This document shows positions 32,353-42,414 of a stretch of 64,000 bases of DNA, one piece after another (position 1 is the first letter of the stretch; the number at the start of each line of letters is the position of its first letter). Source of the stretch: Bombyx mori (taxonomy: Eukaryota > Arthropoda > Insecta > Lepidoptera > Bombycidae); assembly GCF_030269925.1 (NCBI RefSeq), contig NC_085135.1:7192753-7256752 (forward strand), written 5' to 3'. Made by a program: the position numbers and the translations under genes. The notes under the pieces are model-generated. The model worked only from the letters and a program-made list of their open reading frames with translations, searched no databases and had not been told where the DNA came from.

Positions 32353-34477
32353 TATATGGAAATAACTGAGCACCTAACACCATATCAATCACACCTGGAA
32401 CGTTCCAATTTGAATCGGCAAGCGGTAAATTACGTATATGATTCATATTTGAGGAATTTATAAAATAAGCGGGTAATTTATCTGTAATACAGTCTACTAC
32501 TAAAGCGTGAATATAATATTTATTAGGAGAAAATCTAGATTCAATATTTAAATAAACATATCCGTGAATCGGGCGAGCGGTTAATCCAATACCTCTAATA
32601 TAAGAATTATTTAAAGGTATAATCGGTAATTTAAGTAATTTACAACAATTGACAGTTATTAAATTATTTTGGGAACCATTATCTATTAAAGATCTAACTA
32701 TTTTACGTTCCCCTTTATTCGAGTGAGCGTATATTTGAGCGGTTGATAATAAAATATTACTATTCGATTTTATTTCCGAACTGTGAGTCAACGTGGTAGC
32801 GGTCGTATTATTTTGTTGTTGTATCGTTTTCTTAGAGTGTAAACAAGTATTCGAAGCGGCATCATGATGATCGTAACTCTGAACAACAGGTTGAGATTGA
32901 ACCTGGGACCGACCGTAATCGGACCGCGCGGCATCACTCGGAATTCCATGTACCTGCGACCGACTGACCTGCCTGTCCATGTCAGCGTAGTCATTCGATT
33001 GACTGGGTACGCTTTTACTATTTCGATTCGCCCGTTTATTACCAAAACACAATAAAGTATGATGAGATTTCTTACAATTATTGCATGTTAACTTTGATTG
33101 ACATGCTTTTAATGTATGCGATAAGCTTAAACAATTTATGCAACCCTTGTTCGATTTAATAAAATCATAACGTGCTTGCGGTGAAATCATATTTTTAAAT
33201 TCATTACAACGATATAACTGCGTGTGGTGCGAGCTCGAGCAAAGATCGCACGTAGATAAGGATCTACCTGTGCACGAAACCGGTTTGTTAACCCTTTCAG
33301 TGCGGACTGGGTCATTATAACTACTAGAAATAAAAGATTTATGATTTTTAGATTTCTCTATGTTACATTTCGGTGCAGAGCGTTCTAATATTTTAATCTG
33401 ATCCTGTATGAATTTAATAAACATTTCAGTTGTGGGTATTTCAATACCACGAACCGATGCTTCAAAAGAATGTAACGTTTGAGGATCCAACCTTCTCAGT
33501 GAGCATTGTAATAAAATAAAATCAGTTAAATCGAGTAAATTTAATTGTTTTAAAGCAGCAATCGAAGATGAAATTTTTTCAATATACTACATATTTAAAC
33601 TATTTGCGGTAGGTGAACAATTTTTTAAATCTAATATATTATTCAGATAATGACATCCTAAAGCTCGTTTATCCTGATATTTACTAATTAGATTCGACCA
33701 AATAATATTATAAGTTTCACCTGTGGGTATTATACCAGCGGTTAACTTTAATGCACTATGTGTTAATTTGCCCATTAAATACTGCACACGTTGCGCATCA
33801 GACAGTTGCGGGTTATAGTGAATGTTAGCTTTAAAAGCCTGGTAAAATGTTTCCCATCCTTCAAGAGAGCGTCCGTCAAAGGAAGGAAGTGAAATTGTTG
33901 GCAATGTTACATTTATGGCGGCGGTAGTTCTCATTACATTTGACGAATTACCAATTTTAATTTTGTTACGAGCGCGTCTTACGTAATTATATAACGTGTC
34001 AAAAGACGATAAAGCTGCGTATTCAGGCTCAACTTCGGGGTTTTGCTTTAAATTTAAATCATTGATATCATCCAAATTGCTTTCAAATCTAACACGCATG
34101 TCATCAATCGATTCTGATTCGGCAAGAAAAGTTTCAATTAATTCCGAATCAAACTCCGAAATATTTTTTTATTTATTATATAAATCATTAATTTGTGCAA
34201 ATACTAAATTATTCTTCGCGATAAGTTTCTTTAGTTGTCTATTTTCCATAATGAAGTTATGAAATAACTGACTAAAAAATAACACTAAATGAACTACGTT
34301 AATAAATATAATTCAATATGCGGTTACGAGTTATTATTACTAATAGCGATGAATGTAATTAACTTTTACATACAATACAATACAGTAACAAAATGGCGAA
34401 TGGGGGTAATCATAAATTAATTCTAATTTTAATTAAAATTTAAGCTGGATCTAATCCAGGCTCGCAGGACCAAACTA

Positions 34478-35026
34478 TGGGGTAGCAATGGGGCGTGTAA
34501 ATAGCCCTCCTGCGGCGGGAGCATATAAAGCGGGGTTGTAGAAAGGCGTGTAAATAGCCGTCCTAAGCGGTATGTGACAAATGTTTGTCACTTATAATTA
34601 GCGGAGCGGTAAAACTATATAGCGGTAAACAAAAGCTAGTAATCAAACTAAAGATATAAATTAAATACACATAAGCGAGCGGGCGGGCGAATGATTACAC
34701 GGAAGCAGCAATAAAATGGCAATAAATTAAAAGAACTTGCACTCACCTGTAGACCTTGCCAGTGACTGTCGTGCGAGCGTCGGCGATGAAAGCACGCGGG
34801 CGGCGGGGGGGTGAAGCTCACGTAGCTTTTCGTAAGCACAAGCACTACATGCACTACGGTACATGTGCCGCCATCTAGGCAGCTAGCGGTGAAGCGTTAT
34901 CGATCGGGAGCTAACACCACGCTTTGGATTAAATTACGCTCGCGGTAATTAGTAACTGACAAACTCCAAAGGTGGCGCCATCCCAATAATTCATTAGCAT
35001 CCCATTACTAAATCCGCGCGTGACCA
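34478..35026 (-). repeat. BEL/Pao copy 1, 5' LTR (549 bp)
   Basis: It differs from the 3' LTR by roughly ten substitutions and short indels, mainly around 34770-34815. On the sense strand it is followed, after a few bases, by TGGTCCTGCGAGCC (34459-34472), the likely primer-binding site resembling the complement of a tRNA-Tyr 3' end. Confidence 0.95.
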
Positions 35027-35031
35027 ATATT

Positions 35032-35163
35032 ACACTGTGATAAATTTTCATTATCACAAACTTCCTAGTACCTTATGTAATAGGAACTGAGGTCCACTTG
35101 CCCATTTTAGCTACTTCCACTAACTAACAAACTATTATCCTTTTTTCTGATATTGTTATTTGA
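35032..35163 (-). repeat. Harbinger intron fragment between BEL copy 1 and LINE B copy 1
   Basis: Continues the sequence interrupted at 26740; together they match the complement of 15813-15950. It ends in the 13-bp TTATGAGATCTGT (first copy of the LINE B target duplication, 35164-35176). Confidence 0.85.
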
Positions 35164-37063
35164 TTATGAGATCTGTCTATCTATCTCTTAGGTTTATGGC
35201 GTTTCCTTTTAGATTTCGCCAATGTCAAGTGTATATAATACTCTGCTTTCTATAGCGGGCTTCGTGAACGAGCAAGGTCACAGATATTAACTAAGAATTA
35301 AGTGAGTAGCTAAGAATGTTTGATGACAGGATCTCTGTTGATTTACCTAAAACAAATAAGACGCACACAATATATATACAGGGGTTAGTTCGATAACAGA
35401 CAGACAAACTACAGCTTAATATTATTATGGTTAATGAATGAACTTAGAATATTAACGAAAGGGGAGTTGACAAGGGAAAGAAGAGATTTGAGATCAATGG
35501 GGCGAGGAATATCAGGAGGAAGGAGATCATAGAGGGAGGAAGATAGACGAGGACAACTGAAAAACATGTGATTTGGAGAGCCTTCGTCAAGACCACATTC
35601 GCAAATAGAACTATCCCTGATATGAAGTTTAGCCAGATGGACGGGGGTACACGTATGGCCTAGCCTTAATCTACAGATCGTACTTGTAACGCGTTTATGT
35701 AAATCTTTGAAGTTGCAGAACCAAGGTCGGGGAGGAATAAATCCTTGAATATCAGCGTAGTGTTTACCTTTAGAAAAACTAGTCTTTTGCCAACAAGAAT
35801 TCCAAGAAGAAAGCAATCGTTGTTTAGCTATTGGGAGTAAATCATTAGAATAAACTCTGTAATGATCCATACAGCCAGTTGTTGTGGCGTCTTTGGCACA
35901 AAGATCTGCAGTTTCATTACCTAAAATGCCACTGTGGCCAGGCAGCCAAGCAAGGACAACTTCAATGTTTTTAGAATGGCAGCTGAAAAGTAAATTTTGA
36001 ATTTTTAGTCTGTAAGGAAATTTAGATTTTGATTTAAATTGGTTAGCAACGATAGCCTGTAAACAACTCTTAGAATCAGTAAGAATAACAGATTTATTTA
36101 GATTATGGGACTCAATGAATGATAATGCCTCCAGAATAGCTATGGACTCACCAGAGAAGACTGAAGCTTGAGGGGGGCATTTAAAATTGAGAATCACATT
36201 GTATTTGGGAATCCAGACAGCGGAGCCAACACAACCCTGGTCTGACAACTTAGAAGCATCAGTGTAAATGATGAGCCAATCGGACCAATGCTTGGCAATG
36301 TATCTATTTAACTGGGAATTTGCAGAATGACTTTTTTTTTCTATGCCGAGATCTAAAAGAACTTGAGGCTGAAAGATAAGAGCCTTAAAAGAGATGTCGA
36401 AAAGAGGAAATTTTTGATACTGAAATACAGGACAAGGAAGGCGGAGATAGCTGACAAAACTATTGAAAAGGCAGCGATAATCCTTGTGGTACCAATATTT
36501 ATTAGAAGAGATATAATCAGAAAGGATATGGAGTTTAGAGATAAGAGGATGATAAGGAGATTGAATGACTTTAAAAAGGAACCGGTCAGATAAGTATTGT
36601 CTTCTAAGGAATAAGGGAGCATCGCCGCATTCTAACTGAAGAGCATTAATAGGTGACGATTTCATAGCTCCACAGATTAATCTCAGACATTTAGATTGAA
36701 GTTTGTCAAGGGAACTCATAGCAGATTTGTTACAAGGGTCAAGAAGGAAAGTGCCATAGTCTAAGTGACTACGTACTAAGGCGTTATACATAAGTTTTTG
36801 AGTATAGGGGTGACAGCCCCACCAGACACCAGACAAGGAACGCAGAATGTTAATATTTTTCTCACATTTTTTAACAATATGATTAATATGATGGACACCA
36901 GTTAATCTAGAATCTAATACAACACCAAGAAATTTCACATTGTCTACAACCGAAAAAATTTGTTGATCGTAAGATATTGAAACGTTGGGACAAGATCTGG
37001 ACCGAGAGAAAACAACCACTTTGCTTTTAGGAATAGATAGGGACAGACCGTGGTCTGAAAGCC

Positions 37064-37531
37064 TCGTCATGATAATCGCCTTATCGTAGCCGCCGCTGAC
37101 TACTCCCCGAATCCTGATCACGCAGGAGCCAGTCACCGTCGACGCCCTAGACACGTCCTTACGGATCCATCAGATCCAATAACCTTTGCATTAGACGCCT
37201 TCAGCTCTAACACTAGGAGCAGGCTTAGGGACCTCGGTAACCGTACTCGTCGAACTCGACAAAGAGTTCGCCGTGCAACCTAACCCATGAATCAGCTCGC
37301 TGAGTTTCTCCCCGGATCTTCTCAGCGGGTCGCGATTCCGATCCGGTAGTAGATTCATTCGCGAAGCAGCTACTCTTGAGCTGTTAGGTCTCCTTCGGAG
37401 GCGCTCGGGTAGCTGTTAGCAAATCCCACCTCTCCTGGCTGAGCCTTTGCTCGCCCACGTGTCCTGGTGAAACTGGAAAGGCCTCCGGGCCACCAGTAAT
37501 CTTTCAATCATAAAAAAAAAAAAAAAAAAAA
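37064..37531 (+). mobile_element. Bm1-like SINE in LINE B copy 1
   Basis: A 468-bp retroposon ending in a 20-base A-run (37512-37531). Target duplication GGTCTGAAAGCC / GGTCTGAGAGCC at 37052-37063 and 37532-37543. The body contains phrases I associate with abundant Bombyx retroposons (complement of ACCGGATCGGAATCGCGACC, and CTTCGGAGGCGCTCGGG). Exact family naming (Bm1 versus a BMC1 tail) is from memory. The same insertion is present in copy 2. Confidence 0.75.
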
Positions 37532-39254
37532 GGTCTGAGAGCCAGTCTTGGAGATGGCCTATGCCTGAATTTAGGCGAGAAGAGGCCTCATCAATATTCT
37601 TAGAAGAAACGTAGAGTGCGAGATCATCAGCATATTGTAGAACTTGACAAAAGGAATTAACCGAAAGCTCTAAATCGTACGTATAAATACTGTAAAGTAA
37701 CGGGCTGAGGACTGACCCTTGGGGGAGCCCCTTCCACAGCTGTCTGGGAGAGGAAGAATAATTTGGAGCACGAATATATACGAATCTAGGAGACAGGAGA
37801 TTAAAAATTATGTTTACAATCTTCACAGGAATACTCAGCTGGAGCATTTTCTGCCTGAGCACTGGAAGAAGAACATTGTCATACGCAGATGACACGTCCA
37901 GAAATACACCTACTAAAGACTCATTTTTAGAGAAGGAAATACGAACGTCTGTTACAAATATGCTTAAACTATCCATAGTGCTAAAACCTTTTCGGAATCC
38001 AAACTGAGATTTAGCTAATATGTTCCTATTTTCTACAATCCATTCCAAATGGTTCTTGATTAAATGTTCCAATATCTTAGCCATTGTACAGGACAAAGCG
38101 ATTGGCCGATAGCTAGAAGGGTCAGAGCTGGGCTTTCCAGGTTTTAAAATAGGGATGATAATTTGAGTCCTCCATTCGTCAGGTGGAGTTCCAGATAAAA
38201 ATATATTATTAAGAATGGAAAGGAATACCTGTTTTACAGAGTTACTGCTTTTGGAAATAAACGAGTATGGAATCCCGTCAATTTCTGGGGATGAATCACT
38301 TAAACGCTCCAAGGCAGCTGAAAGTTCCTCCCAAGAAAAAGGAGATTCAAAATCATCAGTAGGGTTACAGGGTAAAGTGGAGGGAAAAGTTTCTTCCAAG
38401 CAAGGTACAGAAGGAGGGGCTAACCTACAGGAAAAATGTTCAACCCAGTCAGAAGGATCGTTAGATGAGATGACAAGAGCAGGAACAGAGCAGCGATATC
38501 GTCTCATATTCTTCCAGACTTTAGAAGGAGGAGTAAAAGGAGAAAGCTCCTCGCAAAAACGCAACCAACCAGATCTTTTCTTTTCTGATAAAAGTCTTAC
38601 AGTCTTGGCTGCAATTCTCTGGTAAGAGATGAAATTTTCCGAGCTCATAGCAACCGAATAAGCATCCTCAGCCTCTGATCTGTTCTGGCAAGCTTGAGTG
38701 CACTCTGAATCCCACCACGGGGGAGAAGGGATTTTAAATCTAGCAGTGTTTTTGAGAGGTATAGAATTAGCAGCAGAAGAAAGAAGAGCGTTTCTGAAAC
38801 ATACGTAAGAAGAAAGGACATTGACAGGGTTAATCAAAGGAATATTCATTATTTCTTGATCTAAATGAGATCTGAATTGAGACCAATCAGCTCTGTGAAT
38901 ATTAAATTTTAAGAGAGGTGGAAGGGAAGCAGTAGGAATAGAATGAAGGGAATCAGGAATTGACAGAATGATAGTAAAGTGATCACTACCGTGAGTGGAA
39001 GAAAGGACAGACCAGGAGAGGCTAGAAGCCAAGGATGGAGAAGTTAAGGAAAGGTCCACAGCAGTCTTTGGATTCTGAGATGGAGGAACTCTACGAGTAG
39101 GGGACCCGTCATTCAGTAAACACAAATCTAGTTCATCACAGAGATCAAGAAAAGGAAAAGAAATAGAATCATAGTAATAACAACCCCAAGATGTATGGTG
39201 AATATTAAAATCACCAAGGATAAGGATAGGTGGAGGAAGACTTATAATAATAGT

Positions 39255-40174
39255 TGTGGCAGGTAGCCATCATACAACGCAAGATAATTGACAGATGCCT
39301 GAATCTCGCTTACGACATTTTCAAGATAAAGCGCATATATACAAGTTCCGAACAACAACATTCGGACCGTCGGTCTACCGAGCAATATCACCGGCTCGGT
39401 GGAAGATCTTCCCTTCGTCGTTAAGTATCTCCAAACTGGTGACCTGCGACGTGATCTGAACACGCAACCTTCTGATTCATCATCAGCGCATCAAGAATTT
39501 CGGCTACCACAATCCCCGCATTCTCGCAAATAAAACGTCATTGACAGTCGTCCCACAGCAAGCCAGCACCGCAGCCTCAACAGGACCATCGCAGCCGACT
39601 CACCGCGCTTCCTGGTCCTACGGCACGCAACTTCACTGCCTCATCACGCCGCTACAGTTCATCGCAGCCCACGACCGGATCATCAACGCTTGGGGTCACA
39701 CATCTCCGGCGTGGCAGCTCTGCATCACATGGACTACGCACGACACGCACGCAACATTCAAGCTCAGTCTCGACTCACCGCAGACTTCGAGCAGCACTGG
39801 CGACAATCACGCAGCATTCAGCTCAGTTTCGACTCACTGCAAACTTCGAGCAGCACTGGCGACACGCACGCAGCATTCAAGCTCAGCCTCGACTCACCGC
39901 AGGCTTCGAGCAGCACTGGCCCTTGCAAGCTAATCTCAGCACGGACAACGCTAACTAAAAAATGACACGACCTCCAGTCTCGGAGGGGAGTGATGTGGCA
40001 GGTAGCCATCATACAACGCAAGATAATTGACAGATGCCTGAATCTCGCTTACGACATTTTCAAGATAAAGCGCATATATACAAGTTCCGAACAACAACAT
40101 TCGGACCGTCGGTCTACCGAGCAATATCACCGGCTCGGTGGAAGATCTTCCCTTCGTCGTTAAGTATTTCCAAA
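39255..40174 (+). mobile_element. TRIM-like miniature LTR retrotransposon (920 bp, non-coding)
   Basis: Direct terminal repeats of ~179 bp lie at 39255-39433 and 39994-40172 (TGTGGCAGG ... TCCA), differing at one visible position. A primer-site-like TGGTGACCTGCGACGTG follows the first (39437-39453) and a purine tract (GGAGGGGAG) precedes the second. ATAGT flanks both sides (39250-39254 and 40175-40179), and copy 2 shows the empty site. The ~560-bp interior has no coding capacity beyond repeat-derived frames. Such TRIMs depend on proteins from an autonomous LTR element. Orientation + follows the primer-site and purine-tract order. Confidence 0.85.
39742..39920 (+). repeat. three tandem 60-bp repeats inside the TRIM-like element
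   Basis: Units at 39742-39801, 39802-39860 and 39861-39920 each run from GACACGCACGCA (or variant) to CTTCGAGCAGCACTGGC. They differ at several sites and by one base in length. The repeats create overlapping open frames that are not genes. Confidence 0.9.
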
Positions 40175-40468
40175 ATAGTTTTTAATTCAGAGAGAATAGC
40201 TAAGTTAGGTTCAGGGATGTAGGTGGAGAGGAAAGAAATATTATTAACTCTAACAGCAACAGCAAAAATGCTATTACTGTGGGAAGGAAGGGAGATTTGT
40301 TTAAATATCACATTTCTAGATACTAAAATAGCAGAACCAGCATAACCATCTAACCTATCGTCCCGGAGACATGAGAAACCCGGGATCCTAAAGTTGGATC
40401 CGGGCTTAAGCCATGTCTCCTGGACAGCAAAGATAGAAGGTTTGTGTTTATTAATAAGGGTGATGATA

Positions 40469-41905
40469 TCATTCTTCTTGTGACGAATGCTGTGACAATT
40501 CCATTGTAGGAATTTGGGCATTTTTAATAATTTTATTAAGCTCAGTAAGTTTAGATATGACATTGTTCGGTAGTTCAAAGTCCCCAAAACGGGAAAATAT
40601 ATTTAAAATTGTAGAAAGTAAGAGTTCCAGGAGATTGTCATTGGGAGAAACATCATCTGAAGGATAGGCACTCCCATTAGGGAGACTAGAAGGGGGAGTA
40701 CTAACAATAGCTTGATGAGCTTGCCTATTATAACCTGGACTGGATGCCGGAGCTGGAGGGGATTTTTGGGTACAGTAAGTGCGACGGTACGAGACTGAAT
40801 TGGATATGGCTTGGGTGTGGGGAGAAGATTGGGTTAGGGTTTGGGAAGATTGAGTGGGAAACGGGGGGGGAGGCGTACGAGAAATGTCTGCAAAAGATCT
40901 TCTGACTTGTGGAAACCTGACTGATGCTTCATTGTATGAAATATTTTCTTGTGACATCACCAGTTTGATAGATTTCTGTCTAGAATATTCAGGGCAAGAT
41001 GTATCAATGGCTTTATGGTTACCAGAGCAAAACAAACAGGTAGGTATAGGAGATAAACTATTACAGTCAATGCCAGAGTGAGATTTCGCACAGATAAAAC
41101 AACGCGCATTTGACCGGCATTGCGTAGCAACATGTCCAAACGTGCAGCAATTATTACATTGTATTGTTGGTAATATATATGTCTGAACTGGGAGGGAATT
41201 GAAAAAGCAGTAAACTCTATCAGGAAGCTTTTGGCCAATAAATGTAAGAACAACTGTCGGAGTTGGAGTCCAAATAGGAGTGTTGTTTTCGGTTGATTTT
41301 TTATTGAGCCGTCGGGCTCTGATGACACGTCCAAAGCCATCAGGAACTTCAATGGAAGAAACTAATTCTTCTAAGGTCCACTCTATGGGAACGCCTCTTA
41401 CAATACCCATGCGAGTCACATTATACGAAGGTATGATAGCATTATATTTAGCTGCAGCAAGACCTGGGTGATCTAGGAAAGAATTTGCGGCAACAGCAGT
41501 TTTAAATTGTACTGAGACTCGGTTTCGGCCGATACGTTTAACGCCGTCTTTAGCAACGTCCTTGATATTATTGTGATGTAAAAAGTGACCAAATTTAATT
41601 GGGCGTAGTGTAACACTAGCCGAAGACTCGCAATCTTTGCTTACATGGATCAAAAAAGGAGCAACATCCTGATCCAAATATCGTTTTCTGTTGCCGTCAT
41701 ATTCTGGTAAGGTATACACAGATTGAACAGATCCGATTACTTGCGCTACTGTATTTTTCTTTGGTGGTAAAGAGGAATGATCAGAATTTGGAGGCGTTTG
41801 CCTTTTTCTAGAAGGATGGATTACCTCCGTGTCCATTGGGATTGATGAGTTAGTTGGGTCAAGGATATAACCTCCCCCGGGATCGGGGGGGTCAACGCCG
41901 TTCAT
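40469..41905 (-). CDS. LINE B copy 1 ORF1: Gag-like zinc-knuckle protein (478 aa), intact
   Basis: ATG 41905 (MNGVDPPDPGGG) to stop 40469. A conserved central domain (NVTRMGIVRGVPIEW, RVIRARRLNKKS) is followed by zinc knuckles CNNCCTFGHVATQC, CFICAKSHSGIDC and CLFCSGNHKAIDTSC, then a Pro/Ser/Thr-rich tail. Its role is to bind LINE RNA in the RNP that reaches the nucleus. It differs from copy 2 only at isolated bases and has no lesion. The end overlaps ORF2 by 53 nt in a different frame, so ORF2 translation probably depends on reinitiation or a similar mechanism (inference). Confidence 0.92.
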   Translation of the reverse strand: MNGVDPPDPGGGYILDPTNSSIPMDTEVIHPSRKRQTPPNSDHSSLPPKKNTVAQVIGSVQSVYTLPEYDGNRKRYLDQDVAPFLIHVSKDCESSASVTLRPIKFGHFLHHNNIKDVAKDGVKRIGRNRVSVQFKTAVAANSFLDHPGLAAAKYNAIIPSYNVTRMGIVRGVPIEWTLEELVSSIEVPDGFGRVIRARRLNKKSTENNTPIWTPTPTVVLTFIGQKLPDRVYCFFNSLPVQTYILPTIQCNNCCTFGHVATQCRSNARCFICAKSHSGIDCNSLSPIPTCLFCSGNHKAIDTSCPEYSRQKSIKLVMSQENISYNEASVRFPQVRRSFADISRTPPPPFPTQSSQTLTQSSPHTQAISNSVSYRRTYCTQKSPPAPASSPGYNRQAHQAIVSTPPSSLPNGSAYPSDDVSPNDNLLELLLSTILNIFSRFGDFELPNNVISKLTELNKIIKNAQIPTMELSQHSSQEE

Positions 41906-42085
41906 AATTACACTATTTACACTAAACTACTATATTATAATACTTACAAATAAGACAACACACTTATATAAACACACAAAACTAATAATTAGCTAATCAA
42001 CAGGTAATAGAAGCCAATAAAGCACCCGAAAATTATTAAACAACCAAAACACTTGCTTCAAACACTCCACCCTGAAAACTTGTCC

Positions 42086-42182
42086 TTATGAGATCTGTGA
42101 GTGTTACTAATTATTGACAGTTACACCTACCTTGACTACAAGATGGCAAAGGTATAATAATATGACACATCTCATTTTTAGT
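42086..42182 (-). repeat. 97-bp Harbinger intron/exon fragment between LINE B copies 1 and 2
   Basis: Complement of about 15715-15812, including the splice donor region (CTACCTTGACTACAAGATGG). It starts with the second TTATGAGATCTGT of copy 1. An almost identical copy at 48166-48262 shows this spacer was duplicated together with the LINE. Confidence 0.9.
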
Positions 42183-42414
42183 CTATCTATCTCTTAGGTT
42201 TATGGCGTTTCCTTTTAGATTTCGCCAATGTCAAGTGTATATAATACTCTGCTTTCTATAGCGGGCTTCGTGAACGAGCAAGGTCACAGATATTCACTAA
42301 GAATTAAGTGAGTAGCTAAGAATGTTTGATGACAGGATCTCTGTTGATTTACCTAAAACAAATAAGACGCACACAATATATATACAGGGGTTAGTTCGAT
42401 AAAAGACAGACAAA

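Larger units (their letters stand above)
30877..34249 (-). pseudogene. BEL/Pao copy 1 gag-protease, two nonsense codons, split by maT
   Basis: ATG 34249 (MENRQLKK). Relative to copy 2, Ser TCA became TAA at 34169-34171, and a small substitution introduced TAG at 33587-33589; the frame stays in register through both. Capsid-like region (LPSFDGRSLEGWETFYQAFK), zinc knuckles (CDLCSSSHHTQLYRC, CINCLSLSHTLKAC, CNNCKKSHHTLLC) and protease (SLIDNGSQNNLI) follow. The maT transposon enters at 32352-31046 within a TATATA stretch after GAQLFPY. The remaining C-terminus runs from 31043 to the UGA at 30877-30879, which copy 2 shares. Confidence 0.9.
26746..35026 (-). mobile_element. BEL/Pao LTR retrotransposon, copy 1, decayed, with nested maT mariner
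   Basis: Complete element with LTRs at 26746-27297 and 34478-35026, flanked by ATATT at 26741-26745 and 35027-35031, inside the Harbinger intron. The LTRs differ at several sites and by small indels, so it is older than copy 2 at 50167-57518. On the minus strand: LTR, tRNA-Tyr-like primer site, gag-protease, UGA, RT-RNase H-integrase, LTR. Lesions are two nonsense codons in gag, a 1.3-kb maT insertion near the end of protease and two frameshifts in pol. It lacks the solo-LTR insertion of copy 2. Confidence 0.95.
35409..40521 (-). pseudogene. LINE B copy 1 ORF2: endonuclease-RT-RNase H, disrupted by two insertions
   Basis: ATG 40521 (MPKFLQWNCHS) overlaps the end of ORF1 by 53 nt. Endonuclease motifs VQETWL and, after the TRIM, GSDHFTI; the GDFN part lies at its edge. 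RT: SYRPIALSC, GVFLDVSSAYDNV, LPQGSVLSPLLYS, QYADDLALY. The SINE splits the chain just after DWLSD. The remainder (37063-35409) holds HLDYGTFLLDP, RNase H (IYTDASKLSDQG, SGESIAILEA, LTDSKSCLQA, WLPGHSGILGNETAD) and the terminal CECGLDEGSPNH motif. Coding sequence outside the two insertions has no stop, so loss of function is due to the insertions alone. Confidence 0.9.
35177..42085 (-). mobile_element. LINE B copy 1: full-length I/LOA-like element with nested SINE and TRIM
   Basis: Flanked by 13-bp TTATGAGATCTGT at 35164-35176 and 42086-42098. The 3' end (left) carries a short (CTAT)n tail; the 5' leader is about 180 bp before ORF1. Two nested insertions interrupt ORF2: a Bm1-like SINE (37064-37531) and a non-coding LTR element (39255-40174). 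ORF1 is intact. Compared with copy 2, the 3' ~1.2 kb is distinctly more diverged than the rest. Confidence 0.95.

Noticed and set aside
38215..38625. 136-aa plus-strand frame repeated at 45220-45630
   Set aside because: It is the antisense shadow of LINE B ORF2 and is duplicated only because the LINE is.
39541..39965. Overlapping 130- and 91-aa frames inside the TRIM-like element
   Set aside because: They arise from the tandem 60-bp repeat and have no family motif; different frames are open only because of the repeat.
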